Source: Tateyamaria omphalii (lineage in GTDB: Bacteria; Pseudomonadota; Alphaproteobacteria; Rhodobacterales; Rhodobacteraceae). From it: a DNA stretch of 64,000 nt. The position numbers and the translations under genes were made by a program. This document shows positions 49,848 through 60,064 of this stretch, piece after piece (position 1 is the first letter of the stretch; every line of letters starts with the position of its first letter). Where the stretch lies: assembly GCF_019802125.1 (NCBI RefSeq), contig NZ_JAHVHT010000007.1, positions 16,177 through 80,176 of the forward strand. Direction: 5' to 3'. The notes beneath the pieces were generated by a model. That model was not told the DNA's origin and ran no database searches. It saw only the letters and a list, made by a program, of their open reading frames with translations.

Positions 49848-50051
49848 GGCGGAGGGCTCCTCCGCCTGACGTCGTCGCCCGGATCCGGGCGCAACAAGAT
49901 GTGACACGGGCGGTTTGCGCCGCCCCTGTGACGCCAGGCGCGGGTCATCGGCTTCCTTGACCCACGTGCGGGATCATCTGATCCCGGTTCCCTTCCTGTT
50001 GGCTACAGGAACCTGGCGTCGTGCTTGAACCCTCAGGCACGACGCCTTTTT
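49848..50051 (+). terminator. Hairpin series and puf terminator
   Basis: After the pufC stop come several stems: 49848-49866 (GGCGGAGG-GCT-CCTCCGCC), 49877-49890 (GCCCGGATCCGGGC), and the terminator GGCGTCGTGC (50015) / GCACGACGCC (50046) followed by TTTTT. Probably the end of the bchC-puf unit. The 267-bp gap to dxs has no gene. Confidence 0.85.
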
Positions 50052-50107
50052 GCCCCAGGGGACCCGCGCGGCAAGGCGGGTGGGGCGGCATGAGGAGGAT
50101 GTGCGCA

Positions 50108-52039
50108 ATGACCGATATGATGACCAAGACGCCGCTGCTGGATGGCGTTGCTGGACCGGCTGACCTGAAACGGCTGAACGATGCGGAACTGGCGCGTCTG
50201 GCCGATGAGTTGCGGGCCGATGTGATCGACGCGGTCAGTCGCACCGGTGGGCATCTGGGCTCGTCCCTGGGCGTGGTCGAGTTGACTGTCGGCATCCACG
50301 CCGTCTTCGACACGCCGCGCGACAAGCTGATCTGGGATGTGGGTCACCAGTGCTATCCGCACAAGATCCTGACCGGCCGCCGCCACCGCATGGGGACCCT
50401 GCGCCAGAAGGACGGGTTGAGCGGGTTCACCAAACGGGCCGAGAGTGACTACGATCCCTTTGGTGCGGCGCATTCCTCGACCTCGATTTCCGCGGCTTTG
50501 GGGTTCACCGTGGGTCGGGACATGGGGATGCCGACGGGTGATGCGGTGGCCGTGATTGGCGATGGGTCGATTTCTGCCGGTATGGCTTATGAGGCGCTCA
50601 ACAATGCGGGCCACGAAGGGCGGCGGCTGTTTGTCATTCTGAATGACAACGAGATGAGCATTGCGCCGCCCACCGGTGCCATGAGTACGTATTTGTCGAA
50701 CTTGAGCCGCAACTCGCCCTTTGCGCCTTTGCATGCCATTGCCGAGGGGATGGAGGCTGCGCTGCCAAAGCCCATGCGTGATGGCGCGCGTCGGGCGCGC
50801 GAGATGGTGACCGGCGTGGAGAGCCGCGGCACCTTCTTTGAAGAGCTGGGTTTTGATTACATCGGGCCGATTGACGGGCACGACATGGAGCAGGTGTTGG
50901 GTGTCCTGCGCGCTGCCAAGACCCGCGCGACCGGCCCTGTCCTGATCCATGCCTGCACGGTCAAGGGCAAAGGCTATGCCCCCGCCGAAGGGTCTGCGGA
51001 CAAGTATCACGGTGTCTCCAAGTTTGACGTGGAGACGGGCGAGCAATCCAAGGGCAAGAGCAACGCGCCGTCCTACACGTCGGTCTTTGGTGAGACCTTG
51101 GCCGATTTGGCGTCGAAGGATCCGTCGATTGTCGCGGTTACCGCCGCCATGCCCTCGGGCACCGGGGTGAACAAGATGGCCGACCGCTTCCCGGCGCGCG
51201 TCTTTGATGTGGGCATTGCCGAACAGCATGGCGTCACTTTTGCCGCCGGGATGGCGGCAAGTGGGCTCAAGCCGTTCTGCGCGATCTATTCGACCTTCCT
51301 GCAGCGCGGGTACGACCAGGTGGTGCATGACGTGGTGCTCCAAGGCCTGCCGGTGCGCTTTGCCATCGACCGCGCGGGGCTTGTGGGGGCCGATGGCGCA
51401 ACCCATGCGGGGTCCTTCGACATTGGCTATCTCGCGTCGCTTCCGGGCATCGTCGTGATGGCGGCGGCGGATGAGGCGGAGCTGATGCACATGGTCACCA
51501 CTGCTGCGGCCCATGACAGCGGACCCATCGCCTTCCGCTATCCGCGCGGCAATGGGCGCGGGGTCGAGATGCCGGAGACAGGCGAGGTGCTGGAGATCGG
51601 TAAGGGGCGGATGATCCAGGAGGGGTCGGACGTGGCGCTGCTATCGCTGGGCACGCATCTTGATGCCTGTGAACGGGCGGCTGCCCGGTTGGAGGCCGAA
51701 GGGCTGTCGGTGTCCATTGCGGATGCCCGTTTTGCCAAGCCGTTGGATATGGCGCTGATCCGTGATCTCGCGGCGCGCCATTCGTTGCTGGTGACAGTGG
51801 AACAGGGCGCAATGGGCGGCTTTGGTGCGATGGTGTTGCAGGCGATGGCGTCGGAAGGGCTGCTGGATCAAGGCCTCAAGGTGCGGACACTGCACCTGCC
51901 CGACCGTTTCATCGATCAGGCCAACCCGGACGAGATGTACGCGGATGCTGGTCTGACAGCAGAGGACATCGCCAATACGGTCCGCGCTGCCATGCGCCCG
52001 GCAGAGACGAACGTGGTCGACCTGATCGCAGGCGAATAG
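50108..52039 (+). CDS. dxs: 1-deoxy-D-xylulose-5-phosphate synthase
   Basis: 643 residues from ATG 50108 ([20 protein letters not shown]), with GGAGGAT upstream. Thiamine diphosphate motif [18 protein letters not shown] and conserved [15 protein letters not shown]. First step of the MEP pathway that feeds carotenoid and phytyl chains. It lies past the puf terminator, so it may have its own promoter. Confidence 0.96.
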   Translation: MTDMMTKTPLLDGVAGPADLKRLNDAELARLADELRADVIDAVSRTGGHLGSSLGVVELTVGIHAVFDTPRDKLIWDVGHQCYPHKILTGRRHRMGTLRQKDGLSGFTKRAESDYDPFGAAHSSTSISAALGFTVGRDMGMPTGDAVAVIGDGSISAGMAYEALNNAGHEGRRLFVILNDNEMSIAPPTGAMSTYLSNLSRNSPFAPLHAIAEGMEAALPKPMRDGARRAREMVTGVESRGTFFEELGFDYIGPIDGHDMEQVLGVLRAAKTRATGPVLIHACTVKGKGYAPAEGSADKYHGVSKFDVETGEQSKGKSNAPSYTSVFGETLADLASKDPSIVAVTAAMPSGTGVNKMADRFPARVFDVGIAEQHGVTFAAGMAASGLKPFCAIYSTFLQRGYDQVVHDVVLQGLPVRFAIDRAGLVGADGATHAGSFDIGYLASLPGIVVMAAADEAELMHMVTTAAAHDSGPIAFRYPRGNGRGVEMPETGEVLEIGKGRMIQEGSDVALLSLGTHLDACERAAARLEAEGLSVSIADARFAKPLDMALIRDLAARHSLLVTVEQGAMGGFGAMVLQAMASEGLLDQGLKVRTLHLPDRFIDQANPDEMYADAGLTAEDIANTVRAAMRPAETNVVDLIAGE

Positions 52040-52040
52040 G

Positions 52041-52076
52041 GCTTCATTGTTTCTGAAAATATGCCCGCCGGAGGCA
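52041..52076 (-). repeat. GCCTCCGGCGGGAG-type repeat after dxs (reverse)
   Basis: The minus strand reads GCCTCCGGCGGGCATATTTT then CAGAAACAATGAAGCC, matching the copies at 11435 and 55316. It abuts the dxs stop. The rest of the gap to 52148 holds a GGGAGCCTCCC-like stem and no gene. Confidence 0.65.
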
Positions 52077-52148
52077 CCCTTGGCTGATGGCGGGAGCCTC
52101 CCCTCTCGGTGGGGAAACCCACCTGACGGGCAATGGGCGGTCGTATTT

Positions 52149-53501
52149 TCAGTCAGAAAAAACACGCGCCCTTGCCTTTGCGGCTTGGGCTGGCAGCCCT
52201 GACTTGTCGTAGACATCGGCCAGCATCGTGTTGAGAGGCACGCCATCGGGATCAAAGGTTCGGCGCATTTCCAGCACCTGCTGGGCTTGGGATGTTCGGC
52301 CTGCGCGGATCAGTGCGTCCAGGTGGATCTGTTCAAACAGGTCGCGCTGCGCATGGCTGCCGCCGCACTCGGCGAGGCGGGGCAGCGCCTTGCCCAGAAA
52401 GCGGATGCAATCATCGTAGTCTTCCGCGGCATGGGCGGCGATGCCATGGGCAGCCCAAAGTGCGACGTCGCGCCAGACCTCCCAGTCGTGTTTGCTCTCG
52501 TCTTCGGCGCGGGCTTCGATGGCTTTCAGCAGGTCTTCGCCCTCCGGGCGGTGGGTGCGGCCCAGAGCGTAGAGGTATTGCAGGGTCAGAAACGGGCTGG
52601 TCGTATCGGCGCCGCGTTTGGCAATGTGATCGGCCACATCCTGCCACCGATCACCGACGTTGATCCCTGCAAACTCGATGCGCGCCAAGAGGGAGACGGC
52701 GCCCACCTGGTCCTGGCTGTAGTCCCTGTTCTGATTCCAGACATGGGCGTCATAGGCTGCCAGCAGGTCATCGGTACGGCCTGACGAGATGTAGAAAAGC
52801 GCCAGGTGCCACCAGTTGTGGCTGTGCATGAAGCTGTTGAGGTCGGCCCAATGATGCGCAACGCTTTCAAGGAAGGCCGTGCCTTCGCTGATATTGCCGC
52901 GTGTGAGGTAGATATGGGCGAGCGCATGGTGCGCCCAGGGTTCACTTTCATCCAACGTCAGCGCATGGCGCGCTGCGGCTTCGGCGTCGTCGAGAAGGTG
53001 GCATTCCTCGAACCCGAAGGCGAGCATGCCGTGGGCGTAGGGAATATCTGCCGCCTCCGGCTGCGCCTTTTGCGCGATGCGTAACATGGCCGGGAAGTCG
53101 CCGATGTTGAACGTGTGGTACTGGCCGAGTTTCAGCATGACCATGTCGCGGGGGTAGGCGCTGACGGTCGCTTCGCAGAGTTCGATGAGCTTGGGGATGT
53201 CCCCGGCGACGAACAGGCGGGCGGCTTCGACGGCGGCGTCCTCGCGCGGTGTGAGGCCGGAGGCTGCGAGCGCGTTGTCGAGGAAGGGTTGTGCCAGCCT
53301 GGGGGCGGCGGGCGCTTCGAGTAGCATGTAGAGGATGGCGGCATAGGCGTTGGCGAGACCGTTTTCAGGGTCTGCCTTTGCCGCCTTGAGGATGTTCACG
53401 GCCTTGGTCTGAAAGCTGATGAAGCCGTGGACGAAGTCGTCGATCCCCTGGCGGGTCGCGTCGTTGTCGCAGGTGATGGGCAGGCCATAGAGGTCGTGCA
53501 T
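52149..53501 (-). CDS. Tetratricopeptide-repeat protein (TTC38-like)
   Basis: 450 residues composed of TPR-like helical pairs (for example ILKAAKADPENGLANAYAAI, AEAAARHALTLDESEPWAHH, HALAHIYLTRGNISEGTAFL). No signal peptide. It resembles the TTC38 family of bacterial and eukaryotic proteins of unknown function. Last gene of the long minus-strand operon, 10 bp after the hydrolase. Confidence 0.8.
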   Translation of the reverse strand: MHDLYGLPITCDNDATRQGIDDFVHGFISFQTKAVNILKAAKADPENGLANAYAAILYMLLEAPAAPRLAQPFLDNALAASGLTPREDAAVEAARLFVAGDIPKLIELCEATVSAYPRDMVMLKLGQYHTFNIGDFPAMLRIAQKAQPEAADIPYAHGMLAFGFEECHLLDDAEAAARHALTLDESEPWAHHALAHIYLTRGNISEGTAFLESVAHHWADLNSFMHSHNWWHLALFYISSGRTDDLLAAYDAHVWNQNRDYSQDQVGAVSLLARIEFAGINVGDRWQDVADHIAKRGADTTSPFLTLQYLYALGRTHRPEGEDLLKAIEARAEDESKHDWEVWRDVALWAAHGIAAHAAEDYDDCIRFLGKALPRLAECGGSHAQRDLFEQIHLDALIRAGRTSQAQQVLEMRRTFDPDGVPLNTMLADVYDKSGLPAQAAKARARVFSD

Positions 53502-53511
53502 GGTATCCCTC

Positions 53512-54303
53512 TCAGATCGGGTGTTTGGCGGCGTAGGCGCGCAGCAGGTCTGCGACCTGATCGGGTGCGTCCCAGTGGATCGAGTGCCCGGCCCCTTCGA
53601 GCATGTGGTGGGGCAGGTGGCTGAGCACGGCCAGCACGTGGTCGGGTGGGACGATCAGGTCCTGTGCCCCGATCAGCACTTGTGTGGGGCAGGTGGGGCT
53701 GGCAAGCGCCGTGCCGTCAAATCCACGCAAGGCTGTGAGTTGGTGTTCCATGGCATCTGCGGATTGGGCGTGCGGGTAGGCGAGGCTGTCTGCCACTGCC
53801 TGGTCTACGGCCGCTGCGTCCTGATAGACGCGCGGGTTGAAGAGCCAAGGGAAGAGGGCGCGCAGCCATGTATCCTCTGGCGCGTCGCTGCGGCGGATCG
53901 CGATGAGCGTCGCGAAGAGTGCTGTGTTGCGGGGCAGGCGCACAGGGGCCGAGGCCGCGATATGGGTGGAGGCCATGCGATCCGGCACCTCTTGCGCCAT
54001 GTGCAGGGCGATGATCCCGCCCATGGAGTGCCCGATCGTGTGGTAGCGGTCGTGGCCGAGGTGTGACATCAGCGCCAGCGCATCCTTGCACATCAGGTCG
54101 ATGCTGACGGGGGCGTTCCATGGCGTTGTCCGTCCCGTTGTGCGGTTGTCGGGCATGATGCAGGTGAAATGGTTCTGCAAAAGCGGGACAAGGGGCGTCC
54201 AGCTTGCGTGATCCGACATGAAGCCCGCGATCATCAGCAGCGGTGGGCCGTTGCCCGTCACCTCGTAATGGAGCGCGATGTCGTCCCTCTCAAATGTCGG
54301 CAT
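53512..54303 (-). CDS. Alpha/beta hydrolase
   Basis: 263 residues from ATG 54303 (MPTFERDDIALHYEVTGNGP). Nucleophile Ser in GHSMGG, Asp in GAQDLIVPPD and His in EGAGHSIHW complete a triad. The substrate is unknown. It overlaps the peptidase gene by 14 bp, suggesting joint expression. Confidence 0.85.
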   Translation of the reverse strand: MPTFERDDIALHYEVTGNGPPLLMIAGFMSDHASWTPLVPLLQNHFTCIMPDNRTTGRTTPWNAPVSIDLMCKDALALMSHLGHDRYHTIGHSMGGIIALHMAQEVPDRMASTHIAASAPVRLPRNTALFATLIAIRRSDAPEDTWLRALFPWLFNPRVYQDAAAVDQAVADSLAYPHAQSADAMEHQLTALRGFDGTALASPTCPTQVLIGAQDLIVPPDHVLAVLSHLPHHMLEGAGHSIHWDAPDQVADLLRAYAAKHPI

Positions 54304-55294
54304 TGAGCTGGCTCCAGGTTGGCAGCAGGTCGTTCGGGGCAGGGGTCGCGGCGTAGACACCGCGGGCGATGGCCCGGCTGAGGCAGAGGGCGGCGGCGTG
54401 GCCGATCACGGTCAGATCCTGTGGCGCCGACAGCGGCATGGCGCTTGTCGAGACGCTGAAGACGAGGTCGCCGTCGCCGGGGCTGTGCGCAGGCACACAG
54501 GCCCGGGCGATGCCGTCATGCGCCGCGATCGCGACCCGCTGGCACTGCGCCTTGTCCAGTGTTGCGTCGGTTGCAACGATGGCGATGGTCGTGTTGGCGC
54601 GCTCCAGCATGGCTGTTGTCTTGCGGCTTTCGGTGCTGCGTCCAAGCCCGCCGTTCGGATCGGGGCCTAGCCCGCCGAATTCACCGGCGATCTCGAACGG
54701 GGCGGCCCAGAAGTGTCGGTCCCCGGGTGTCGTGACGCTGCCCATCGGGTTCGCGGCCACGAGCGCGCCGACCGTGATCCCGCTGTCGAGGGTCATGGAA
54801 GCGGTGCCAATGCCCCCTTTCATCATCGCCGTCATGGCGCCGGTGCCGGCACCGACCGTGCCGATCGGTGTACTGTCTGTTGCTGCGTCATATGCGGCGC
54901 GGCCAAGCGCAGGATAGGGCGTGCCGGTCCAGGTCTGATCGCCGCCCGACAGCAAGTCGAAGATGATCGCGCCCGGCACCAGCGGGATGATCGCGTTGCC
55001 CACGCGGTATCCGCGCCCCTGTGCGCGCAGCCCTGCCACGACACCGGAACAGGCATCCAGCCCGTACGCCGAGCCGCCAGACAGCACCAGGGCGTCCACC
55101 TGTGCCACGGACTTGTCCGGGGCAAGCAGGTCCGTTTCCCGCGTGCCCGGCGCGCCGCCCTGTACGGCGACTGAAGCCGTGAAGGGCGTGTCTGCGGCTA
55201 GCACCGTTACGCCGGACTTGAGCGTGTCGTCTTGCGCATGGCCGACCTTGAGTCCGGCAATGTCCGTGATCGCGTTTTGCGGGCCTGGGGTCAT
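54290..55294 (-). CDS. P1 family peptidase (DmpA/BapA-like aminopeptidase)
   Basis: 334 residues. Conserved ITDIAGLKVGHAQDD start, GGSAYGLDACSGV, and the self-cleavage region of this Ntn-like fold (ATDATLDKAQCQRVAIAAHDG). Such enzymes release N-terminal residues from peptides or amides. With the transporter and other hydrolases it suggests peptide or amide use. Confidence 0.88.
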   Translation of the reverse strand: MTPGPQNAITDIAGLKVGHAQDDTLKSGVTVLAADTPFTASVAVQGGAPGTRETDLLAPDKSVAQVDALVLSGGSAYGLDACSGVVAGLRAQGRGYRVGNAIIPLVPGAIIFDLLSGGDQTWTGTPYPALGRAAYDAATDSTPIGTVGAGTGAMTAMMKGGIGTASMTLDSGITVGALVAANPMGSVTTPGDRHFWAAPFEIAGEFGGLGPDPNGGLGRSTESRKTTAMLERANTTIAIVATDATLDKAQCQRVAIAAHDGIARACVPAHSPGDGDLVFSVSTSAMPLSAPQDLTVIGHAAALCLSRAIARGVYAATPAPNDLLPTWSQLNADI

Positions 55295-55315
55295 TTGGAT
55301 TTCGTGCCTCCGGCG

Positions 55316-55347
55316 GCGGTTTACTTGGCGAAATGAAAGAGGATCAG
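55316..55347 (+). repeat. GCCTCCGGCGGGAG-type repeat at the cupin 3' end
   Basis: GCCTCCGGCGGCGGTTTACT then TGGCGAAATGAAAGAGG, similar to 7661 and 11435. It overlaps the last bases of the cupin gene and fills the 49-bp gap to the peptidase gene. Confidence 0.6.
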
Positions 55348-55694
55348 ATGCGCGGTTTTGGGGCCGCTGTCGCCGGATCGCCGGTGTTGGGTTCGCCCTT
55401 CGGCTCGATCAGCAGGACCTTGCATTCACGTTCTGCGCGGGGGCGGTGGGTGACCCCCTTGGGCACGATAAAGAGCTCACCGGTTTTGACCGGGTGGCTT
55501 TCGTTTTCCAGGTCCATGGCCATCTCGCCCTCGAGCACGAGGAAGAAGTCGTCGGTGTCTTCGTGCAGGTGAAAGGGAAATTCGCCTTGGAATTTGACCA
55601 CCATCACCTCATTGTCGTTGTACCCGGCCACCACGTGTGGATCCCAATGGGTGGAGAATTGCGCGAGTTTGGCGGCGAGGTTGATGGGCTGCAT
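55344..55694 (-). CDS. Cupin-domain protein
   Basis: 116 residues from ATG 55694 (MQPINLAAKLAQFSTHWDPH). A single cupin with metal-binding HLHEDTDDFFLVLEGE and the second His in PKGVTHRPRA. A small metal enzyme or sensor of unknown substrate; the repeat supplies the end of its gene. Confidence 0.85.
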   Translation of the reverse strand: MQPINLAAKLAQFSTHWDPHVVAGYNDNEVMVVKFQGEFPFHLHEDTDDFFLVLEGEMAMDLENESHPVKTGELFIVPKGVTHRPRAERECKVLLIEPKGEPNTGDPATAAPKPRI

Positions 55695-55758
55695 GGGGGC
55701 CTCCTGTCGTGGTGTCATCATGGCGGAATGGCGGCACTTCACAAGGGTTGGATCGGTG

Positions 55759-56604
55759 TCAGTCGCCGCAGAGAAAGCCGCGCATCATGTGCTCCGCACC
55801 GTCCGGGTCATCGCGGTGCACGCCATGGCCGCAATTTGCGAACAGTTCGAGCCGGGCATTGGCGCCAATGGCGGCGGCGATCTCTTCCGAGCAGCGGGTG
55901 GGGGTCACGGGGTCCTCGACGCCGCCCAGCACGAGGGTGGGGCAGGCGATGGCGGCAAGATGCGGGCGCAGGTCCATGCCCATCATCTCGTTGGCGAAGA
56001 AGTGGATGTTGACCTCGGGTTTCTCGATGGCGCGGTTGCGGAAGGATCCGCCATCCGCGGGGGTGGTGCGGGAGTAGAGGGGCAGACAGACCTCGCCATA
56101 GCGTTTGTAGCCGTCGAGGGTCGGATTGGAGAAGAAGTCATGCGCGACTTTTCCAGCTTCGGGGCCGCCGAGTTCGGTGGCTTTGGCGACCGTGTCGTCC
56201 AGCAGGAAGCGCGCGGCGGTTGAGGACAGTATCAGCCGCGCCGGGTGATCGGGGTGGCGAGTTGCGTAGTGCATGGCCACCATGCCGCCGAAAGACTGGC
56301 CGAAGACCAGCGGCTTTTTGATGCCGAGAGTTGTGCAGAAATCGGCCACGTCGTCGGCCCATTGGTCGAGATGCCATGTCTCTTGCGGGGCGCCGGAGCG
56401 GCCGCAGCCGCGGTGGTCGAGATAGATCATCTGGTAGGTGTCAGCGAAACGGTCGAAGTAAGGCCGCAGCGTTGAATGATCAAAGCCCGGGCCGCCATGC
56501 AGCACCAGCAGTGTCTCACGCTCTTGCATCGCGTCACCATCGGGCATGAGTTGCGGGCCGACGACGTCAAAGAAGATGCGCGCGTCATTGACGGTCAGGT
56601 ACAT
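55759..56604 (-). CDS. Proline iminopeptidase-like alpha/beta hydrolase
   Basis: 281 residues. HGGPGFDHS oxyanion motif, DHRGCGRS, nucleophile GQSFGG and late His in NCGHGVHRDD, all as in the S33 peptidase family. Likely cleaves N-terminal proline or a related amide/ester. 13 bp beyond the SDR gene. Confidence 0.88.
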   Translation of the reverse strand: MYLTVNDARIFFDVVGPQLMPDGDAMQERETLLVLHGGPGFDHSTLRPYFDRFADTYQMIYLDHRGCGRSGAPQETWHLDQWADDVADFCTTLGIKKPLVFGQSFGGMVAMHYATRHPDHPARLILSSTAARFLLDDTVAKATELGGPEAGKVAHDFFSNPTLDGYKRYGEVCLPLYSRTTPADGGSFRNRAIEKPEVNIHFFANEMMGMDLRPHLAAIACPTLVLGGVEDPVTPTRCSEEIAAAIGANARLELFANCGHGVHRDDPDGAEHMMRGFLCGD

Positions 56605-56617
56605 GTTTGCCTCCTGT

Positions 56618-57358
56618 TCAGATGCAGCGCCCGCCGTCCACTTCCATGGCCACCCCCGTGATCATCGACGCAGCGTCGGAGCACAGGAAGGTGGCCGCCG
56701 CCCCCATGTCCTGCGGGGTCGAGAAGCGGCCGAGGGGTATTGTGGACAGGAACTTTTGGCGGGTTTCAGGGGTGTCTTCGCCCATGAAGGATTTGAGCAG
56801 TGGCGTTTCGCCCGCCACCGGGTTGATCGCGTTCACGCGGACACCATGCGGGGCGAGTTCGACCGCCATCGCCTTGGTTGCGGTGATCATCCAGCCCTTG
56901 GAGGCGTTGTACCAGTTCAGCCGCGGGCGGGGGCTGACTCCGGCGGTTGAGGCCACGTTGAGGATCGCGCCAGCTTGCCACCCCTTGAAGTGGGGCACGA
57001 GGTGGCGGGCGGTGAGGTAGACGGATTTCGCATTCACGGCGAGGACGCGATCGAAATCCTCTTCGGTGACATCCTCCATCGCTTGGGGCAGGTGGGTGAT
57101 CCCTGCGTTGTTCACCAGAATATCGAGACGGCCGAAGGTCGATAAGGCGTGCTCGGCGAGAGCTGCCACCGAAGCGCCATCCGACACGTCGACCTGCGCG
57201 GCCACCCCGCCGATGTCTTTTGCTATGGTATCCGCCCCATCAGCATTGATGTCCGCCACCATGACCCGCGCCCCTTCGGCGGCAAAGGCGCGGGCGATCC
57301 CCTCGCCAAAGCCGCTGGCGCCGCCGGTGACGATGGCTGTCTTGCCCTCAAGTTGCAT
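56618..57358 (-). CDS. Short-chain dehydrogenase/reductase
   Basis: 246 residues from ATG 57358 (MQLEGKTAIVTGGASGFGEG). Glycine motif TGGASGFGEG, NNAG, catalytic Ser-Tyr-Lys (VASTAG, YNASK) and the C-terminal VDGGRC. Preference for NAD is suggested by Asp after beta-2 (VADIN). The substrate is unknown. Confidence 0.9.
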   Translation of the reverse strand: MQLEGKTAIVTGGASGFGEGIARAFAAEGARVMVADINADGADTIAKDIGGVAAQVDVSDGASVAALAEHALSTFGRLDILVNNAGITHLPQAMEDVTEEDFDRVLAVNAKSVYLTARHLVPHFKGWQAGAILNVASTAGVSPRPRLNWYNASKGWMITATKAMAVELAPHGVRVNAINPVAGETPLLKSFMGEDTPETRQKFLSTIPLGRFSTPQDMGAAATFLCSDAASMITGVAMEVDGGRCI

Positions 57359-57415
57359 CTGATCCCTCCCGCCTGTTTGGATGCATGATGGGCGCGTGCG
57401 CCGGTTTTGCAAGGG

Positions 57416-58132
57416 TCAGGCGGTGGCCCGCCCCCCCGATTGGTCGAAGCAGAAGCCGGTGGTGAAGCTGGCCTCGTCCGAGGCAAGCCAGCAGGCCATG
57501 CTTGCGATCTCTTCCACCGTGCCGAAGCGGCCCATGGGGATCTTGGATTGCATGAAATCGATATGCTCCTGCGTCATCTGGTCGAAGATCGCGGTGCGCA
57601 CGGCCGCGGGTGCGATGGCGTTGCAGGTGACGCCGCTGGTTGCGAGTTCCTTGCCCAGCGATTTGGTCAGTCCGATCACTCCTGCCTTCGAGGCGGAGTA
57701 GGCCGGGGCGTTCGGGTTGCCCTCCTTTCCCGCGATTGAGGCGATGTTGATGATCCGGCCCCAGCCTTTGCCGCGCATGATGGGGGCGGCCGCCCGGTTG
57801 CAGTAGAAGACGGCGTTGAGGTTCAGATCATGCACCCGCAGCCAATCGTCGACGGGGTAGTCCCATGTGGTTGTGTTCGGCCCCGTGATCCCGGCGGAGC
57901 AGACCAGGATGTCTGGCTGGGCTTGTGCCATGGCGTCGGCCACGGCGTCCGCGTCGGTGACGTCGGTCTGTCGGGTGTTCATGTCGAATGCGGCGAGCGC
58001 CTCGGCGTTGATGTCCCAGATCTCAACACTGCCCCCCTCTGCCGTTATTCGTTCCGCGATGCCGCGGCCAAGGCCCGCAGCCCCACCGGTGATAACGGCC
58101 TTGCGGCCTTGAAAACGGTTTTCGAAGATCAT
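57416..58132 (-). CDS. Short-chain dehydrogenase/reductase
   Basis: 238 residues. TGGAAGLGRG motif, Asp of beta-2 (WDIN), catalytic YSASK and the ending FDQSGGRATA. It resembles sugar-acid or 3-oxoacyl-type SDRs but no substrate can be fixed. ATGA overlap with the acetyltransferase gene. Confidence 0.9.
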   Translation of the reverse strand: MIFENRFQGRKAVITGGAAGLGRGIAERITAEGGSVEIWDINAEALAAFDMNTRQTDVTDADAVADAMAQAQPDILVCSAGITGPNTTTWDYPVDDWLRVHDLNLNAVFYCNRAAAPIMRGKGWGRIINIASIAGKEGNPNAPAYSASKAGVIGLTKSLGKELATSGVTCNAIAPAAVRTAIFDQMTQEHIDFMQSKIPMGRFGTVEEIASMACWLASDEASFTTGFCFDQSGGRATA

Positions 58133-58629
58133 GGTTTAGCCTTTCCCAAAGGCAGGCGGTGCACATGGCGCATATGGCCGTCGCCGCCCGTCATTGACTT
58201 TTCGTATTTGAACCCCGCCCGCTCCCAAAAGCCGCGGGCGCGCGGGTTGGTGTCGAGCACAGCAATGCGCACGCAATTTGCGTGGTCGGCCTGCGCCTGC
58301 TCAATCACATGCCGGGCCATTTGCGTGCCCAAACCCGCGTTTCGTACTGCTTGGTCAAGCAGGAGGAGGCCCAGATACCAGTCGTTGGGTTCATAGTATC
58401 CTTTGAGGCAGGTCACGATGGCGTCGAGTGAACCGTCGGCCTGCATGTGTCCCCAGCACCAGATCTGGTGAGGCGGGACCGATGGCGGCGCGTGTGTCAT
58501 CTCGCTTTTGACATAGGCGAGGTCGGGCGCCCGGCCCTTGTCCAGCATGACGTAGTCACTGGCGCGATTGCACAGGTCCAGGATGCGCGGGCCATCTTCG
58601 GGCCAGGTAAGGGGGACAATCTCAGCCAT
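58129..58629 (-). CDS. GNAT-family acetyltransferase
   Basis: 166 residues from ATG 58629 (MAEIVPLTWPEDGPRILDLC). The acetyl-CoA pocket is VRNAGLGTQMARHVIEQA, followed by NPRARGFWERAGF. The start overlaps the ALDH stop by 8 bp. The acceptor is unknown; a small-molecule or peptide amine is likely given the operon. Confidence 0.87.
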   Translation of the reverse strand: MAEIVPLTWPEDGPRILDLCNRASDYVMLDKGRAPDLAYVKSEMTHAPPSVPPHQIWCWGHMQADGSLDAIVTCLKGYYEPNDWYLGLLLLDQAVRNAGLGTQMARHVIEQAQADHANCVRIAVLDTNPRARGFWERAGFKYEKSMTGGDGHMRHVHRLPLGKAKP

Positions 58630-60064
58630 GGTGCGCGGCCACGGTCTTGAGCGTGGAAAAGCCGTAGAGCGCCTCAAACCCCTTTTCGCGGCCATGGCCG
58701 GATTTGCCGACGCCGCCAAAGGGCAGTTCCACCCCGCCGCCCGCGCCGTAATTGTTGATGAAGACCTGGCCCGCGTGCAGGGCCTTGGCCAGTCGCATCT
58801 GGCGGGCGCCGTCGCGGGTCCAGACGCTGGCCACGAGCCCGTAGTCGGTGCTGTTGGCGATGCGTAGCGCGTCCTCTTCGGTGTCGAAGGGGATCAGGAC
58901 CTGCACGGGGCCGAAGATTTCATCCCGCGCCAATACGTGGTCCGGGGGCACATCGGCAAAGAGCGTCGGCAGGACATAGGCGCCGGTGTCGGGGGCGTCT
59001 TGCAGCCGTCCTTGCGCGGTAATGGTGAGGTCTGCGCCTTGGTCGAGGAAGCCTTGGACGATGTCCTTTTGTCGGGCGGAGATCAGCGGACCGACCCGCA
59101 GGTCCGACAGGGCTGGGCCGACTGTCAGGCTTTCATAGGCTTCGGACATACGGATGCGTACATCTTCGTAAATGCCGCGCTGGACCAGGATGCGCGAGGA
59201 TGCCGAGCAGGTTTGCCCCGCATTCTGGATGCCTGCGTTCACGAGGAAGGGCAGGGCAGCGTCGAGGTCGGCATCGTTAAAAACAAGCTGCGGGGATTTG
59301 CCGCCGAGTTCCAGTGTTACCGGCACCACGTTTGCCCCGGCCGCCTGTTGTACCAGGGCCCCTGTGCCGACTGAGCCTGTGAAGCTGATGTGCTGCACGC
59401 CGGGATGCGCGGCCAGCGCCGCGCCCGCCTCGGCCCCCAGTCCCGGCACCACGTTCAAAGCGCCGTCGGGCAGCCCTGCGTCCGTGCAGATGTGGGCAAA
59501 GGCGAGGGCGGTCAGGCATGCTTCTTCCGCTGGTTTCAGGACACATGCGTTGCCCATGGCGAGCGCTGCCCCCACACTGCGTCCGATGATCTGCATGGGG
59601 TAGTTCCACGGCACGATATGGCCCGTGACCCCGTGCGGTTCGCGCAAGGTGTAGACCGTGTAGCCGTCGAGATAGGGGATCGTGTCGCCCATCACCTTAT
59701 CGGCCGCGCCGCCGTAGAACTCCATGTACCGCGCCAGAGCGATGGCATCGGCGCGTGCCTGCGTGAGGGGTTTGCCAACATCCAGCGCTTCGAGCGTTGC
59801 AAGCTGATCGACGCGGTCCAGCACGCGGCGCCCGATCTCGGTCAGGATACGCCCCCTTTCGGTCGCGGTCATGCGCCCCCAGTCGCCCGCGCGTGCGGCA
59901 TGGGCGGCGCTGACCGCCGCGTCGATGTTGTTTGCGGCACCGCGCGCGATGCGCGCCAGATCGCTGCCGTCCGATGGGTTGATCAGCGGAAGGGTGTCCT
60001 TGGCTGCGCGCCATGTGCCGCCGATCAGCATGAGGGATGGATCGAACCAAAGTGCGTCTGTCAT
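58622..60064 (-). CDS. NAD(P)-dependent aldehyde dehydrogenase
   Basis: 480 residues from ATG 60064 (MTDALWFDPSLMLIGGTW). Catalytic Cys in NAGQTCSASS, Glu in LELGGKSP, nucleotide loop FTGSVGTG. Typical of betaine- or gamma-aminobutyraldehyde-type ALDHs; the substrate is not readable. ATGA overlap with the upstream acetyltransferase gene. Confidence 0.93.
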   Translation of the reverse strand: MTDALWFDPSLMLIGGTWRAAKDTLPLINPSDGSDLARIARGAANNIDAAVSAAHAARAGDWGRMTATERGRILTEIGRRVLDRVDQLATLEALDVGKPLTQARADAIALARYMEFYGGAADKVMGDTIPYLDGYTVYTLREPHGVTGHIVPWNYPMQIIGRSVGAALAMGNACVLKPAEEACLTALAFAHICTDAGLPDGALNVVPGLGAEAGAALAAHPGVQHISFTGSVGTGALVQQAAGANVVPVTLELGGKSPQLVFNDADLDAALPFLVNAGIQNAGQTCSASSRILVQRGIYEDVRIRMSEAYESLTVGPALSDLRVGPLISARQKDIVQGFLDQGADLTITAQGRLQDAPDTGAYVLPTLFADVPPDHVLARDEIFGPVQVLIPFDTEEDALRIANSTDYGLVASVWTRDGARQMRLAKALHAGQVFINNYGAGGGVELPFGGVGKSGHGREKGFEALYGFSTLKTVAAHHG